A stretch of 64,000 nucleotides of DNA from assembly GCA_037176845.1 (NCBI GenBank), contig JAYKXP010000019.1:62001-126000 (forward strand), given 5' to 3'. Source of the stretch: Paramarasmius palmivorus. Taxonomy: Eukaryota; Basidiomycota; Agaricomycetes; Agaricales; Marasmiaceae. This document shows positions 30,701-41,900 of the stretch, in pieces (position 1 is the stretch's first letter; every line of letters starts with the position of its first letter). The notes below the pieces were generated by a model, which saw only the letters and a list, made by a program, of their open reading frames with translations, was not told where the DNA came from and ran no database searches. The position numbers were made by a program, and so were the translations under genes.

Positions 30701-31007
30701 TGTAGACGCCAAATGCGCCAGTGTCACGAGTACTTCCATAGCCTCCCTAGGGAAAGCTTTGTAATTGTGAAATTGGTGGAGAGACGCCTATAAACAGCCA
30801 AGGTTAGCAAAAAGAAAAGAAAGAAAGAAGCGCGTGGAGACTCACCACGGAGATTCCGGCGTGCAAGAAATGCGTCTCCAGTGAAGACTTGTCTTTGGAG
30901 GCAGAAACTTGATAAATGTTGTTGATTAATGGGTGGACCCGCTCTATCTCTTGAAAAATGCGAGAGATTGAGAGATCGTCCAGTCGTCGACTTTTTGAGG
31001 CGTCCAT
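27743..31007 (-). CDS. Antisense accessory gene 1: Zn2Cys6 protein spanning the 3' LTR boundary (about 12 exons)
   Basis: Start 31007 (MDASKSRRLDDLS). First exons 31007-30846, 30787-30608, 30553-30089 and 30034-29870 are in phase. They give a helical N-terminus, a long Asp/Glu run (about 30225-30330) and Ser/Lys-rich segments. An intron from 29327 to 29269 crosses the LTR/internal boundary. Beyond it come exons with EIEDDDDDD and, at about 28760-28860, CTQC, six residues, C, nine residues, CAPC, six residues, C: the same spacing as cargo genes C and E. A large helical exon (about 28050-28600) and a Pro/Val-rich tail end at 27743. Many introns contain GTGA-N2-TCAC. Likely a nuclear DNA-binding protein made only from the 3' end of the element. 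Confidence 0.72.
29271..29283 (+). other. Polypurine tract
   Basis: AAGAAAGGAGGTG directly before LTR2, the expected plus-strand primer site. On the other strand the same bases are the pyrimidine tract and 3' splice site of an intron in antisense gene 1 (acceptor AG at 29270-29269). Confidence 0.75.
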
Positions 31008-33174
31008 AATTGAGAGTGGATGTGAAATAGACTAGAATCACGAGTTAGCAGGTTGTAGGGGGAGCTGCACGGAAAGAAACAGGGGATAGCATACCTTGGA
31101 TCGGACTGTGTGGTGGGGGGAAAGAAAGAATGAAAATTCACTAAGTACCCGACCCAACGACTTATATGTCTCAACTCATATCACATTTAGAGTTTGGCCT
31201 ACTCTAGAAAGGCAATGGAGGGACTTCTCCGCCCTTTGCGGTAGAAGCACAACTGGTTTGGGAACTAGACGCTCCTGATCGGTCACAAGCCGAAACGGCG
31301 ATCTAAGCGGTTACGCAACCTTCGGAGATAACTTTGATGGATGATCTGCGCGCCCCCAATGCCTGTCCCCTCACGAGTGTGTAGTACCCATGGATAGCCC
31401 TGGATTTACTCTTTACAACGGTGGTCGTCACGTGTCGTAAAGCTCCTTAGTTCTTGAGATCCAAGTGAATTCACTGGATTGAGGACAATCCTTCATTTTG
31501 TTTGGGGGGAGATGATACGCCTGACTTTAATCACTTCTTTTTCGAACGCAAATACGCTAGTTTTGCACTTTATTATTGTTGCATAAACACATAATGGTTA
31601 TAGAAGGACTAGTATGAGCCCTGAATAGCTAGTCATTGGACGGAAGGTGTTTTAGGTGGTTATATTAGTGGATCCTGGTACATGGTACGCCCCACATGGG
31701 TATCTGGCCACCACTTTTACTTCTACCAGTGGTTGTCGAAGTACAATCACCTCCTGAAAACTGTAGGGAGAAGGTCCTTAAGTGAATTCACTACGGACTA
31801 CACCTAGATCACCTACCGGACGCACCAAAGGGATTCTTACAAGTTAATTTACCCCTTCATACACCCAGAAGAGTTATACTGGCTCGGGCATCACTCGGGA
31901 CTGATGGCAGAGGGGGAAACTGATCGGAAATCACCGATGCCGGATACGGCAAGGGTCTAGAGACCTGTCGGCCGAAGTGGAACCTATTGATCGGAGCGGA
32001 GGCAAAGCTGTTCAAACCGTTGTTACGGTGGCGGAAGCGGATTCCCTCTGATATACCTTATTGGAACACGTCCACATGGAGTGGATAAGAAAATTTAGAG
32101 GCGGCGTTATGTGGAGGAACGGTGTTGAGCGATGAGGAGCTCGGGAGGACCCTGCCAGGCCTCCGATTGGTGGAAAAGCGCTTGGCGCATGGAAAAGAAA
32201 ATTTTATAAAGGCTAAACGCCTAACCGTCGGCCAGGATTCAACTCCTGTACCTTAAAACAGAGTGTTACTACTCGCTCGTCACGCTATTTGCGCCATATA
32301 TGGACGTTGTGACCTATAGATTTCCCTGATATGTATATTTTCTCGTTGTATCTCTCTCCCGACTCTGTTTCATCTCTTTTCCGTCTCGTTCCGCAGTTAT
32401 TCCGACTCAGATTACCTATTATTCAGTTTATTCACCTTGGACAGTATAAAAAGGACACCAAATGTACGGGGACCGCAGAGGATTCTGCCCCCCACTTGCA
32501 CGTTACGCGTTGTATGTGGTTATCGTACGAATAGATTGCTATTGTCCGATCAGAACTCTACCCAAGTCAGGCCCTAGCCTTATTGAGAAGACTAGTTGAG
32601 ATCTTACTGCAGACAAGAACTTGAGAGGTCGCGATAAAGACCAAGTTGTTGGCTTTGTGTATTGCTCTACACTTCTCCTATTAGTGAAACTTTATACTAG
32701 TTCGTCTCGGTGGCGTTCTGGAAGTGTTTTAACCAGTTGGGTTACACTTTAGCATCGTAGAGAAGGCCTCGGTTTTGGTGGCTGAGCTTCCTTGCTTGCG
32801 TGCTTTATAGAAGACAGTTTTGGTGGCTGTTTTCCGGCAGTTGTGCTGTAGTTTTACCTTAGAGAGAGTCAGATCACTCGAGGCAGTTTAGATCGAACCA
32901 AGATCAGCTTCACATAGCCCTTGGCGCCTTATTTCCTAGCTTATAGAAGCAAGGACAACCCTATTACGCATCTATACAGGTGTACTTTCCTAGAACTTCG
33001 ACGAATAGAAGTGATTTTACCCCTCTTGAGACCAAGCTTGAGTGAATATCTCTAAGCGCGGCAACTCTGATCACGCCGAACCACACTTGCACAACTACGC
33101 CACAGTAGAGTGCTTTTGTACACTGAGAGCAGTCATAGTATTAGGTGATTTCACCGAAACTAAGTGGTATTATC
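29284..33174 (+). repeat. 3' LTR (3.89 kb)
   Basis: Second copy of the LTR with about 30 differences from LTR1. It supplies the start and first eight or so exons of antisense gene 1. At 31782-31791 it has GTGAATTCAC where LTR1 (16129-16138) has GTAAATTTAC. Confidence 0.93.
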
Positions 33175-33179
33175 GCCCT
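33175..33179. repeat. Candidate target-site duplication, right copy (GCCCT)
   Basis: Directly follows LTR2; matches 13616-13620. Confidence 0.4.
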
Positions 33180-36100
33180 GGGTGCTGGAGCCCTGTCCCG
33201 AAGGACCCGCTGAAGCTCAGCAATTTCCTGGGCACATTCAGGGGTTTGTTTTCAGCCCAAGCAAGAGGGCGAACACGGAGAGGAGGACCAGCAGAAGACC
33301 AAAAAAAGCTGCAAAAGTTCAGAAAACCAGTCATCAGCCGATAGCTTTCCACGACGCCATCTCCCCCAGCGTACCTTTTGCCGTCGACAACACGGTTGTG
33401 GATGTCGCTGATGACAATCCATTCGAAATACCCGCAGATTATGCAACGGACTTCTCCCAGGAACAAAACACGGATTGGGTACCTGATCCTGCCCGTCTGC
33501 GCGAAGAAGCTTATGATGAATTTGTCCAGCTCATTGACGAGCAATATCTCACCTTTGTCCAGGTGACCACATTCCACTACGTGGTACAGGGGTTTGACGA
33601 GGATAAAAAGATGGGATTGGTGTGATAGCTCTCTTGTCGTTGCTTGTAGTGATGGTGCTAACCCTCTTGAAGGATTCATACTACCACTTCGAAGCCAGAA
33701 AGAGTGGGGACGAGTCAGTCCGCCTCAGTTGCTTGTGTCCTGATGGAAAGAGAGGTCGATGCTTTCATCAACAGTATTATGAGGATTTCCGAGAGACGCG
33801 ATTCAGATCCAATGAAGAGGCCGTCCTCACTGGTAGGTTTTCAGTTGCGTGACTTGAGCCGTATACTAACAGTACTAATAGAAGGGGTAGTTGTTCTGTT
33901 TCTCAGGAAAATGATTGGGTGGCAGGAAGAGAAATGGGTGAACCGGTTCTCAGTGGCCTGTGGGTCAGGATCGGCAGCTATCCGCAACCGAACAATCGTA
34001 TCCTATGAGGGGCCTGACTCGGGCGGAGGTCGTTGGTCGTGTATTAGGTGTGGAAAAGGTCGCTGTGCCCATGTGTCTAAAGCAACAAAGTTGCTGAAAC
34101 TCATAGTGAGCAAGTTCGATGATGGCGTTGAGGAGGAAGGTAGCACCGATGTGATGTACATGGGTAAGTGCCATGAATCTTCGATCAGCCCTCCAGTCTG
34201 ATCTGTCTTCAGTGGACTCGGTCAACGTAGGAACTGGACAGGAGAAAGCGATTTCTTACCAACGTATTATGCTGCCTGAATGGGCAATGCTACCCGAAGA
34301 CCCAATATTGTATACGCGACCCATTCCCGGAGCAGAGCTTCCATCCGTGCTACATTTAGATTGTAGCTCCAGAAGTGCTTGCGGCTGCCACTTCTATGAC
34401 CCTAATAAACCCATCACCCAGAGAGAAAGCACCATTTATACGATGACGGGGAAGAAGAAATGCATCATGGACATTCAAGCCTGCCCAGATTGTCCGTTAG
34501 CTCGAAGATGCTTCATCGGTGCTGACCCTCGGGATATTGGTCTCTTCAACTTCAACAACTCGGTACTATTCACCCACGAGCTTCTCGACGAGTACACGAG
34601 TAGGTTCACTATCAGCGAGACGCCTTTTGTGTCATTCGTGACGTGTATGGCCAGAGTCTACACTGGGAGAAAAGAGATGTTTGCCGGGGAAGACCTATTT
34701 CGGTCGGTATGGTTTGCCTTTGCAACCATCCAACATTTGGAGGGTGACATGGTATGCCCAGACTGTGGTGATACACCGGACACCATTATCTGGGATGGTG
34801 TAACGCTAGCCTTCGGTCGACGCCATGTCCGAGAGACCTTGGAACCCCCTACTCACATACCGGTGGACGCGTTAAAGCGCAACCGAGTACGAACCAAGAA
34901 ACAACAGTGGCTTCCAGACCCAAAAAAGGGTGCTTCACCGCGAGTTTTGTTGGCAAAATGGATAAGGAAGTGGGGGACGAAGAAGGTACCTATATCAGGC
35001 CCAGAAAGGTCTGAAAGCGAGGATAGTGATGGCGTTGAGACTGGTGGTAGGGGCGTCCCGCAACAAGACCAGGCTCAAGAAAGGCTCTCAGAGCTCCTCC
35101 ATGTAGCCAAAGAGCTGATCGTCATGGGAGCTGAGCCAGTGGCGAACCTGCTGTTTGCAGTTTACGGGGGTAACGCACAGCCGGAAGATGGGACGATGAG
35201 GCGGAGGTATCAGATGTTGTTCGAACAGGTGTGCTGACGTGACATTGGTTAGCGAGCCGACACTAACCAAGTCTAGCTTAGCGCAAACGAGTCAACTACA
35301 CAGATGGTGAATGGAAATGGGTTGCAGAATCTGAGGACCTTTGTACAAAACCCGACCTCCAAAAATGCCTCGCTTTTGGTTGATATCCCGGCTCTGCTGC
35401 TGGTGGTAGAAAGAGAGATGCAGGCGGAACGACGCATCCCAGAGTTGGTGGCGTTATGCAGATGGATGGAAAAACGGTCAGCAGAGGTGCTGGGTGCATT
35501 GCAGAACGGGGATAACGCAACCCTTGAAAGTGTTCGAAATGCTACGAATAAGCAAGCGGACTGGAAGGAAGTAAGTATTGCATTTCCTATCATATGTAAT
35601 CTGGCAACTTACCCGACTGAAGACGGGGTGCTGTTATGGAATGCCACAAATTCGAACCCGCCCAGCTTATCCAGGTCTAGGTGGAGATGGGCAGCCTGAA
35701 AAGGATGTGAAACGAGGTGGAAAGTGCTCAAAATACTACTCTACTTACGGTGAGCGACGTCTGACTGGAGGCCTTATGTGTGCTTGGTGTACACATAGCA
35801 TTTGCTATGGCTTCCATTGTATACCAAAGGGAGAGGGCCGAAACGACGTATTTTCGGCAATGGTAACCCGTTGGCCAAGGGCACCAAAACGTGTTATATA
35901 CAATTTCGCATGTGCACTGGGACCCTATTGCATGACGAGAGAACCAGAGTTCTTCTCGAAGACCCACTTCTTAGTGGATCGCTTCCACGCAAAAGGACAT
36001 ACGAAATGTTCTTCGGCCGCATTTCTGTCGACGTATGGCGAGGTAGACGGCGAGGTAGACAAAATCAACTCTAGTGCAGCTGAATGCGGGAATAGTGGAA

Positions 36101-36216
36101 TTGGGCGTATCCGTAAAGCTGTAAGTTACATGCGTCAGAACCGGGCAATTCTCTATGCAAAGCATTACCTTTGTATATGGAATCGTATCAGGATACGAAA
36201 AATGCGTGGGTTGTAA
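33175..36216 (+). pseudogene. KDZ-family transposase gene, split by the retroelement (multi-exon)
   Basis: Exon-like frames run from 33175 to the stop at about 36216. SWIM-like cysteine clusters read CLCPDGKRGRCFH (about 33735) and CIRCGKGRCAH (about 34042). A 350-residue segment at 34173-35237 has CGCHFYDP, CPDCPLARRC and IWDGVTLAFG. The C-terminal part (about 35640-36216) shows signatures I associate with KDZ transposases with CxC clusters: GFHCIPKGEGRNDVFSA, LVDRFHAKGHTKC and SAAECGNSG. In IYNFACALG the Asn stands where relatives, as I recall, have Asp. The 5' part seems to continue at 13560-13620 on the other side of the retroelement, so it is called broken. Exon borders are approximate. 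Confidence 0.78.
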
Positions 36217-36457
36217 TAGATTGCGAGAGTGGGGCACATATTTTGAAGTGTGGATCATGTAATGTAGCCTGGGTCGTCCAGCAACGTGATGCCTGGCAAA
36301 GGTATGTGTGGAAGTTTGTCGTCCAAAGCGGTCTGTTCATGATGAGAGGCCAATGTTACAAGATTCTGCGAGAGTCAGGGAGCTAAGTAGTTAATTATGA
36401 AAAGTAAGGTGGGAAGGCACTCACCGTGAAGATCCCCGAAATCACACTGCCTCCAAC

Positions 36458-37272
36458 GATGGTATCGACGGACTATCAGTCGTACTGGTCTTGCGGGATG
36501 GTGCAGAGGAACTATTGACGTACAGAGAAGGTGGAGGTTAGTCGAAAAGAACCATCAACGGTGTGACCTCCATGTGACGGTTTCTCTCAAAGAGTCCCAC
36601 GATGTCATCACACGGAGAAATTGCCGCTCAGTGACCATTCTCGAACTCAATACATATGTGGGCCGAGAAATAGTCTGAATGAACAAAACAAGATGGAATG
36701 TGAAGGATAGATACTATGAACTTTCTAATACATAGGGTGTGAGGGATAGTTACGATGAACCATTGCACATGTGGATGCAATAGATAGTTACGATGAATTA
36801 TCAAAAACGCGAGACGCAAAAGATGGTCCGGATGAACGAACAAAGATGAGATGGTCTGGGGACACTATCTCTATTTAATTCCGGAACTTGCCCTGCCATC
36901 GCATCTGGGGTAGTCGTCGAGAGCTTTGCGTCCGAGGTGGGAGTGGATCGTCTAAATGAATTGTTGTATTTCAACAAGTGACAGATTGTCTAAATGAACT
37001 ATCGTATTTCAATGAGTGCCAGATCGTCGAAATGAACCATCGTATTTCAAGGAGTGCCGAATCGTCGAAATGAACTATCGTAGTACGTACAGTAGAGGAT
37101 AGCCCAGGAAGACTATCGCTGGTAGGCTGCTAGTCGATAGTCTCGGAGAACTATCCTATGACAGTAAGTGGTAGAATAGTCTCGGAGAACTATCCTATGA
37201 CAGTAAGTGGTAGATAGTCTAAAAGAACCATCCGCGTGTCCGAGTACGGTATGATAGTGTAGAGAAGCCATC
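36458..37272. repeat. 38-bp-period array of GATAGT-N8-ACTATC dyads
   Basis: Twenty-base inverted repeats (6+8+6), best form GATAGT-CTCGGAGA-ACTATC, start at 36458, 36497, 36537, 36576, 36669, 36706, 36745, 36783, 36822, 36850, 36946, 36984, 37022, 37060, 37098, 37136, 37175, 37213 and 37253. Steps are 37-40 bases except at two breaks and the close unit at 36850. The 18-base spacers are partly conserved in neighbours (GTATTTCAA…, CTATGACAGTAAGTGG). Weaker units occur at 37702 and 37741. It lies just past the KDZ gene and may be its subterminal region. Confidence 0.8.
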
Positions 37273-38264
37273 CCACCTTGCCTGTAATGATATGAGAACG
37301 ACTAGTCATAGGCAAATAAGACTGGGGGGAGCTGGAATCGGCAAGGTGAGATTGAGTACAAAAGCGGATAATCAAAATGCAGGCAACCGTGATGTGACGC
37401 CTAAACGAACTATCGGCGTCGATGTCTGGGGAAATAGGTGATGCGAACTAACGCAGTCAAATCGTGCAGGGCGCAACGGTAGCACAATGTACGAAACATG
37501 GACATCGATCATAGGTTCATGCGAACCTGCACCCAGCAGCTTGAAATCCATCCTGTATTCCTACGCATGCAGTATGTGACAGTAGTAAGATGGACGAGTT
37601 CGTCCAACCAAACGATCGACACGAATTCTGGAGGTCATAGTTCATATAAACCAGGAAGAGTAGATGCAAACCAACGGATAGATACGGGACAATTCTGGTT
37701 GGATAGTCCATTCAAACTATTGACGATGTTCGGGATATTGAATAGTCCATATGAATAGTCGGTAGGAACGATCAGGGAAGGGGGTATTTGTGGGATATTA
37801 GCCGAATACAGGGGAAGGGATAGTCTATTTTACCTATCCGAATGACGACCACAGTTCAGTTAGACGAACGGACAAAAATCCTTAATGCTCGCACCTGATG
37901 CCTGAAAAATGACGATCCTTTCCGTTTTATGCAGGGGCGAGCATCTAAAAACGACGGTTCAACAGAACCACCCTCCGTGGTGTGGTCCATACGGTGGTTC
38001 GGCGTTGAGATAGTTTCCCTCAACCGTGAGAATTGACAATCCTCTGAAACGATCCCACTTCACACCACTGTCGCACCCCGTTTTCTTTTTGTATTAATCG
38101 AATATATGATATTTCCGTACACCTCTCTATACTCGTTATATGGTCTAAGGACAGCTAAGGACCCGAAGATTTTGCGTGGGAATGTGAGCGGGCTCACATC
38201 ACTTTTTCATACAAAGACCACATGTGTTCATGGGTACAGCCTGCCGCGGCTGCCCCATAATTTT
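37273..38264. other. Intergenic stretch after the dyad array
   Basis: Two late GATAGT-type dyads (37702, 37741) and otherwise no recognisable feature. The outer end of the KDZ element probably lies here; no terminal inverted repeat could be assigned. Confidence 0.5.
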
Positions 38265-38493
38265 CCAACCATCACATGATTGCCTGCTCACAACAAGCAG
38301 ACTACACATATCCACTGAAGAGCAAGTTGTGCACCTGATTGAGGGTATTAGAGCGTGATACGTGTAAATCGACGAGCAAGTACGAACCATATGGGATGGC
38401 CATAGCCAAAAGTTTTACGGTATCAAGAATAATAAATGACCCAACGTCTGGGGGAGCGTCGCAACTTGGACTTAATGATGACATAGTATGCAT
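38265..38493 (-). pseudogene. Fragment of the membrane-protein gene family
   Basis: On the minus strand a stretch with AIPYGSYLL and QVHNLLFSGYV matches, at DNA level, the 5' part of the copies at 54.7, 58.1 and 63.9 kb (AIPYGSC, then CAGGTGC…ACTTGTTCT-like DNA). Only this piece is present. Confidence 0.6.
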
Positions 38494-38933
38494 GTAAAAA
38501 AACGGCTGTCAGATCCCTCATATAAAGATATAATACGCAAAGTTCGGGAGGTGACTAACTGCGCAGCGCACCGCTGTAATGGTTTTGGAGTCGAGCGCAA
38601 TGGCACGGGCCGTCATCATGATCTTGTTGTTCGACTACGATCCAAGTATACCCTTCGCGATTCGGCAGAAACATCTGAATAAACCAGAATAGCTCACGTC
38701 AGGGAGAATGAACAAAGTGTTCTCACCGTATTTTACATGGTCAGCATTATAGCAAGGGCGCCGGCGCCGCGAATGAAAGCATACTGTGTATACCAGTGAT
38801 GTTTAGATGTCTGTGGTACATCACGATGGTGGAGCATCATGATAATGGGGCACCACGGTAATGGAGCACTTTACGCCTGTGAAACGGATAGCATTCCACA
38901 TACTCGACCATTTGGCCACTAAGGTCAGCTATC

Positions 38934-41900
38934 TTATACTTCAATTGCGCTTCTCAACCGCTCATCTCGACTGCTCGCTCCAACTACTACCCCAAACTCC
39001 CCATCAGGCTTCTGCCATCCTTGACCGACGGTGTCCCATACGCTCAATGAATACCTCGACAAATGTATCGTGACACGCTTGCTCTGTCCGGGTTGTAGGA
39101 ACACATCGGAGAATCCTTTGAGTAAGAGAGGCGGTTCGTTAGCTGATGGAGGATGCGCAATGTACAGCTGCGGTATCTGCAAAACGTACGTTAGCCTGAA
39201 TTGAGAAGAAAAGAGTACAACACGTACCTCGCCTCCAGCGACTTGACCAGTATTCTTCACGTTGAACGATACTTCGAACGCAGGTTCATGGAGCCTGGCA
39301 AGAACTCAATCATTTGTTCGTATAGATAGTATGAACATACGCACCACAAGGCTGTAGAAGAGCCAAATCCAGACTGACTTGTCTGCCCCGCTTCCCAGTT
39401 ACTAATCTCTTCCTCTGCACCGTCATTAGACGAGACACTCGTGATTTCAAGCCCATCGTACTCGAACGTGGTATAGCTCAACCCAAATCCAAATTCGAAT
39501 CGCGGTGCGATGTTGCGCTTCAACGTGAAATTAGTCCCGGGTCGTTCAAGGAGTCAGGAAGATGGGGTACGCACCGCATCGAATGCACGATAATCGATTT
39601 CCAGTCTACGTCCATGTTAGAACACAGCCTAACCTAGAGATGTAGAGCATGCGTACCCTTCTGTATACGGAACACTTACAATCCCATTCCCGGACACGAC
39701 ATCCGCAGGGTAATCCTCCAAGCTCTTCGCAATGGTATACGGCAACCTTCCACTCGGGTTGAAATCCCCATATAGCACATCTAGTATAGCATTGCCTGCT
39801 TCTTGACCTGGTGCACCGGCCCATAAAACCTTCATCCCGTTTCGTTAGCATAGGCCGCGGAGAAGGAAAGGAAACACCTACGGCAGTGACGTTTGGATGA
39901 TCGATCCACTCATCTACAATCACCTGCCCCACAGTATGCGCAACCACAATCGTATTATTGTTTTGCGCTGCGACGGCTTGGATGAGTTGTTCACCGGCGT
40001 GCCAGAGTGTCAGGTTTGCTCTGCCAGTACAGTTACGTCAACGCTGGAAGAAGGATGTGCAGAGCAAAAGGAAGCCCACCTATCAGACCCCTCACCCGAG
40101 TCGGCATTGACGAAAACAATCGCTGCCTCGCGGCTAATTGCCATGTTCCCAGCTCTAGCAAGGTTGAAATCGTCGAATATCCACGAAATACTAGTATGGT
40201 CCTCTCGAGCGCGGCGCTGGATCGCTTCGTATGGCTACAACTGTGTCACCTCAATGTCAAGATGAGAGAGACGAAGCAACTCACCGAAACGAGATACGTA
40301 AAGTTGGCGGTTCTGTACCCGTCAACATACGTATGAGAAAGAAATAGAAGAGAAAAGGTATAACGCACCCACTTCCCCAGCCCATACCTAGAATTCCATC
40401 ATTACCATTCTGATCTCTAAACGGATTTGGCCCAATCCTTCCCGGACCTGCATCACTCCCAGCCAGAAATAGCGTCCTCGGTTTCTTCAATGGTAACACC
40501 CCGCCTTCATTCTTCAGCAAAACGACACTCGCTCTTCCAACATCTCTCACATTCCTCCAATGGTCTTCTTGCACGTCGACGTGCTCGTTGGTACTCTCGT
40601 CGAGGGGGTTATTACCGTTGAAGTTTACTGCAGGGTACGAAGGCGAGTCTTGGTGTAAGAAAAAGTACGCTGCGAGTATGCGTGTCGACATGTCTTGCAG
40701 ACGAGAAAGTGGCACTGAGCCGTTTTGAACGGCAGCGAGTAGAGTAGGGCCGAAGAATGAGTTGTTGGGACCGCCAGAGCCGGGCATGTCCATCTATATT
40801 AGTGTGACATTAGTTTGGGTGGAGTGGGATGACAGGAGAAAGGAGACTCACATCAAGACCAGAAAGTGTACTCGCAACTGTGGAATGCGTGGCGCCCCAG
40901 TCGGACATGACAACTGAAAGCTTCTCGTCAATTATCGCACAAAGATGAAGTAGCAGAACAGCCTACATCCTCTAAACCCAAACTCATCCTTCAATATCCC
41001 ATTCAAGGTGCTGTTGTTTTCGCATGCGTATGTCCCGTTGATCTGGTCTGCACTCCTTCACGTCAGCGCGCTCACCAAAAGGAAAGGATGGGCTCACTAT
41101 AGCTACACATAACACTTCCCACGCCAGCCATGACACTCCTCAAAAATGGATGTGCGTAAATCTCGTGTTGGGTTCGGTCGTCCACATTGGATGTCGAAGT
41201 TGTCCTGGCGGTTTCTTGTTCACTGCGAGTACCTCATTAGCAACTGTGGACGAGCTAGACAAACCTGAGGGCTCACTTGTCAATGAAATGCTTCGCACAG
41301 GCTTGTACACCGCCCTGTTGCATACCCAGAATTGTTTCGTATGCCGCTGTTCGCCATCCATCTCATCAGTACCCATATATATCGCCAGAATGAGACGTAC
41401 CTTCCCCAGCCAAAAATGGATCCGCGCCAAACCCCTCAAAGTTGCGCCCCGCTCTCGGCACACGCAGTATATTCATCATAGGCCCCAGAGCGATATTGAC
41501 GCCCTTGTTCTTATGTTCGAGACCCATGAAGAGTCCGCGTTCGCGGATTAGGGTGCGGTTGAACCTGCGTACTGTCATTCATGAAGGTCCATCGCCGAGA
41601 AGAATATGACTCACGTAGCAGCAACATTGATCCCAGTCGAGAATGACGTGACAAAGTCAGCGAGACGGACGCCCAAGGGTGAGTCCTACATTCAATGACG
41701 GTCAGCAAAAAAACGTTAGGAAGAGCATGAGAGCTTGTACCTGTAAGCACAGCCCATCCCAGTCCCCTACACTCCCTATGTTCCCTACACAGCGACCTGG
41801 GATACGGAATGCAGCAATCCCGGTGGTAGTGTTGACGAGTTGCTCGGGGGTTAGACGGGAGACCTATGTAGACCGATTAGTATGTATACGGAGAAGAGAA

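Larger units (their letters stand above)
13640..33154. repeat. Dispersed palindrome GTGA-N2-TCAC, 22 copies
   Basis: Exact GTGA-N2-TCAC starts read by eye. LTR1: 13640, 14071, 14183, 15812, 17492. Internal: 18782, 19240, 21195, 22646, 23622, 25186, 26745, 27921, 28911, 29023, 29065. LTR2: 29293, 29724, 29836, 31465, 31782, 33145. Many one-mismatch versions exist (for example 19904, 25236, 27078). Most have A/T in the centre and are flanked by A on the left and T on the right. Eight fixed bases would be expected less than once in 19.5 kb. Copies lie in sense coding DNA, antisense introns and non-coding LTR. None was noticed elsewhere in the window. Confidence 0.87.
13631..33174 (+). mobile_element. 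19.5-kb Ty3/Gypsy LTR retrotransposon with antisense accessory genes
   Basis: Two direct repeats of 3.89 kb (13631-17521 and 29284-33174) flank gag, protease and pol in the Ty3/Gypsy order RT-RNase H-integrase. A TGG-starting primer-binding site abuts LTR1 and a purine tract abuts LTR2. No chromodomain was seen. Between pol and LTR2, about 4 kb is occupied by genes on the opposite strand. I counted about 30 differences between the LTRs, almost all substitutions, so below 1%, and the coding frames are open. That points to a young, possibly active insertion. The termini do not show the usual TG...CA. Compare giant fungal gypsy elements; I do not know a named relative. Confidence 0.93.

Noticed and set aside
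13640..33154. GTGA-N2-TCAC as simply extended splice donors (GTAAGTGA)
   Set aside because: Some copies do overlap antisense donors, but others lie in sense coding regions of gag and pol and in non-coding LTR, and splicing does not need the TCAC half.
13631..33174. The two 3.9-kb repeats as a tandem gene duplication
   Set aside because: They are the same orientation, flank gag-pol, and are bordered by primer-binding site and purine tract, so they are LTRs.
33042..33344. A 100-residue gene spanning the LTR2 end
   Set aside because: Its first half is LTR sequence. The half after 33175 is used instead as a candidate KDZ exon joined to the left flank.
36458..37272. CRISPR-like array (20-base repeats, 18-base spacers)
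   Set aside because: The genome is fungal, repeats are degenerate dyads, and spacers are partly conserved between neighbours. An iterated binding array fits better.
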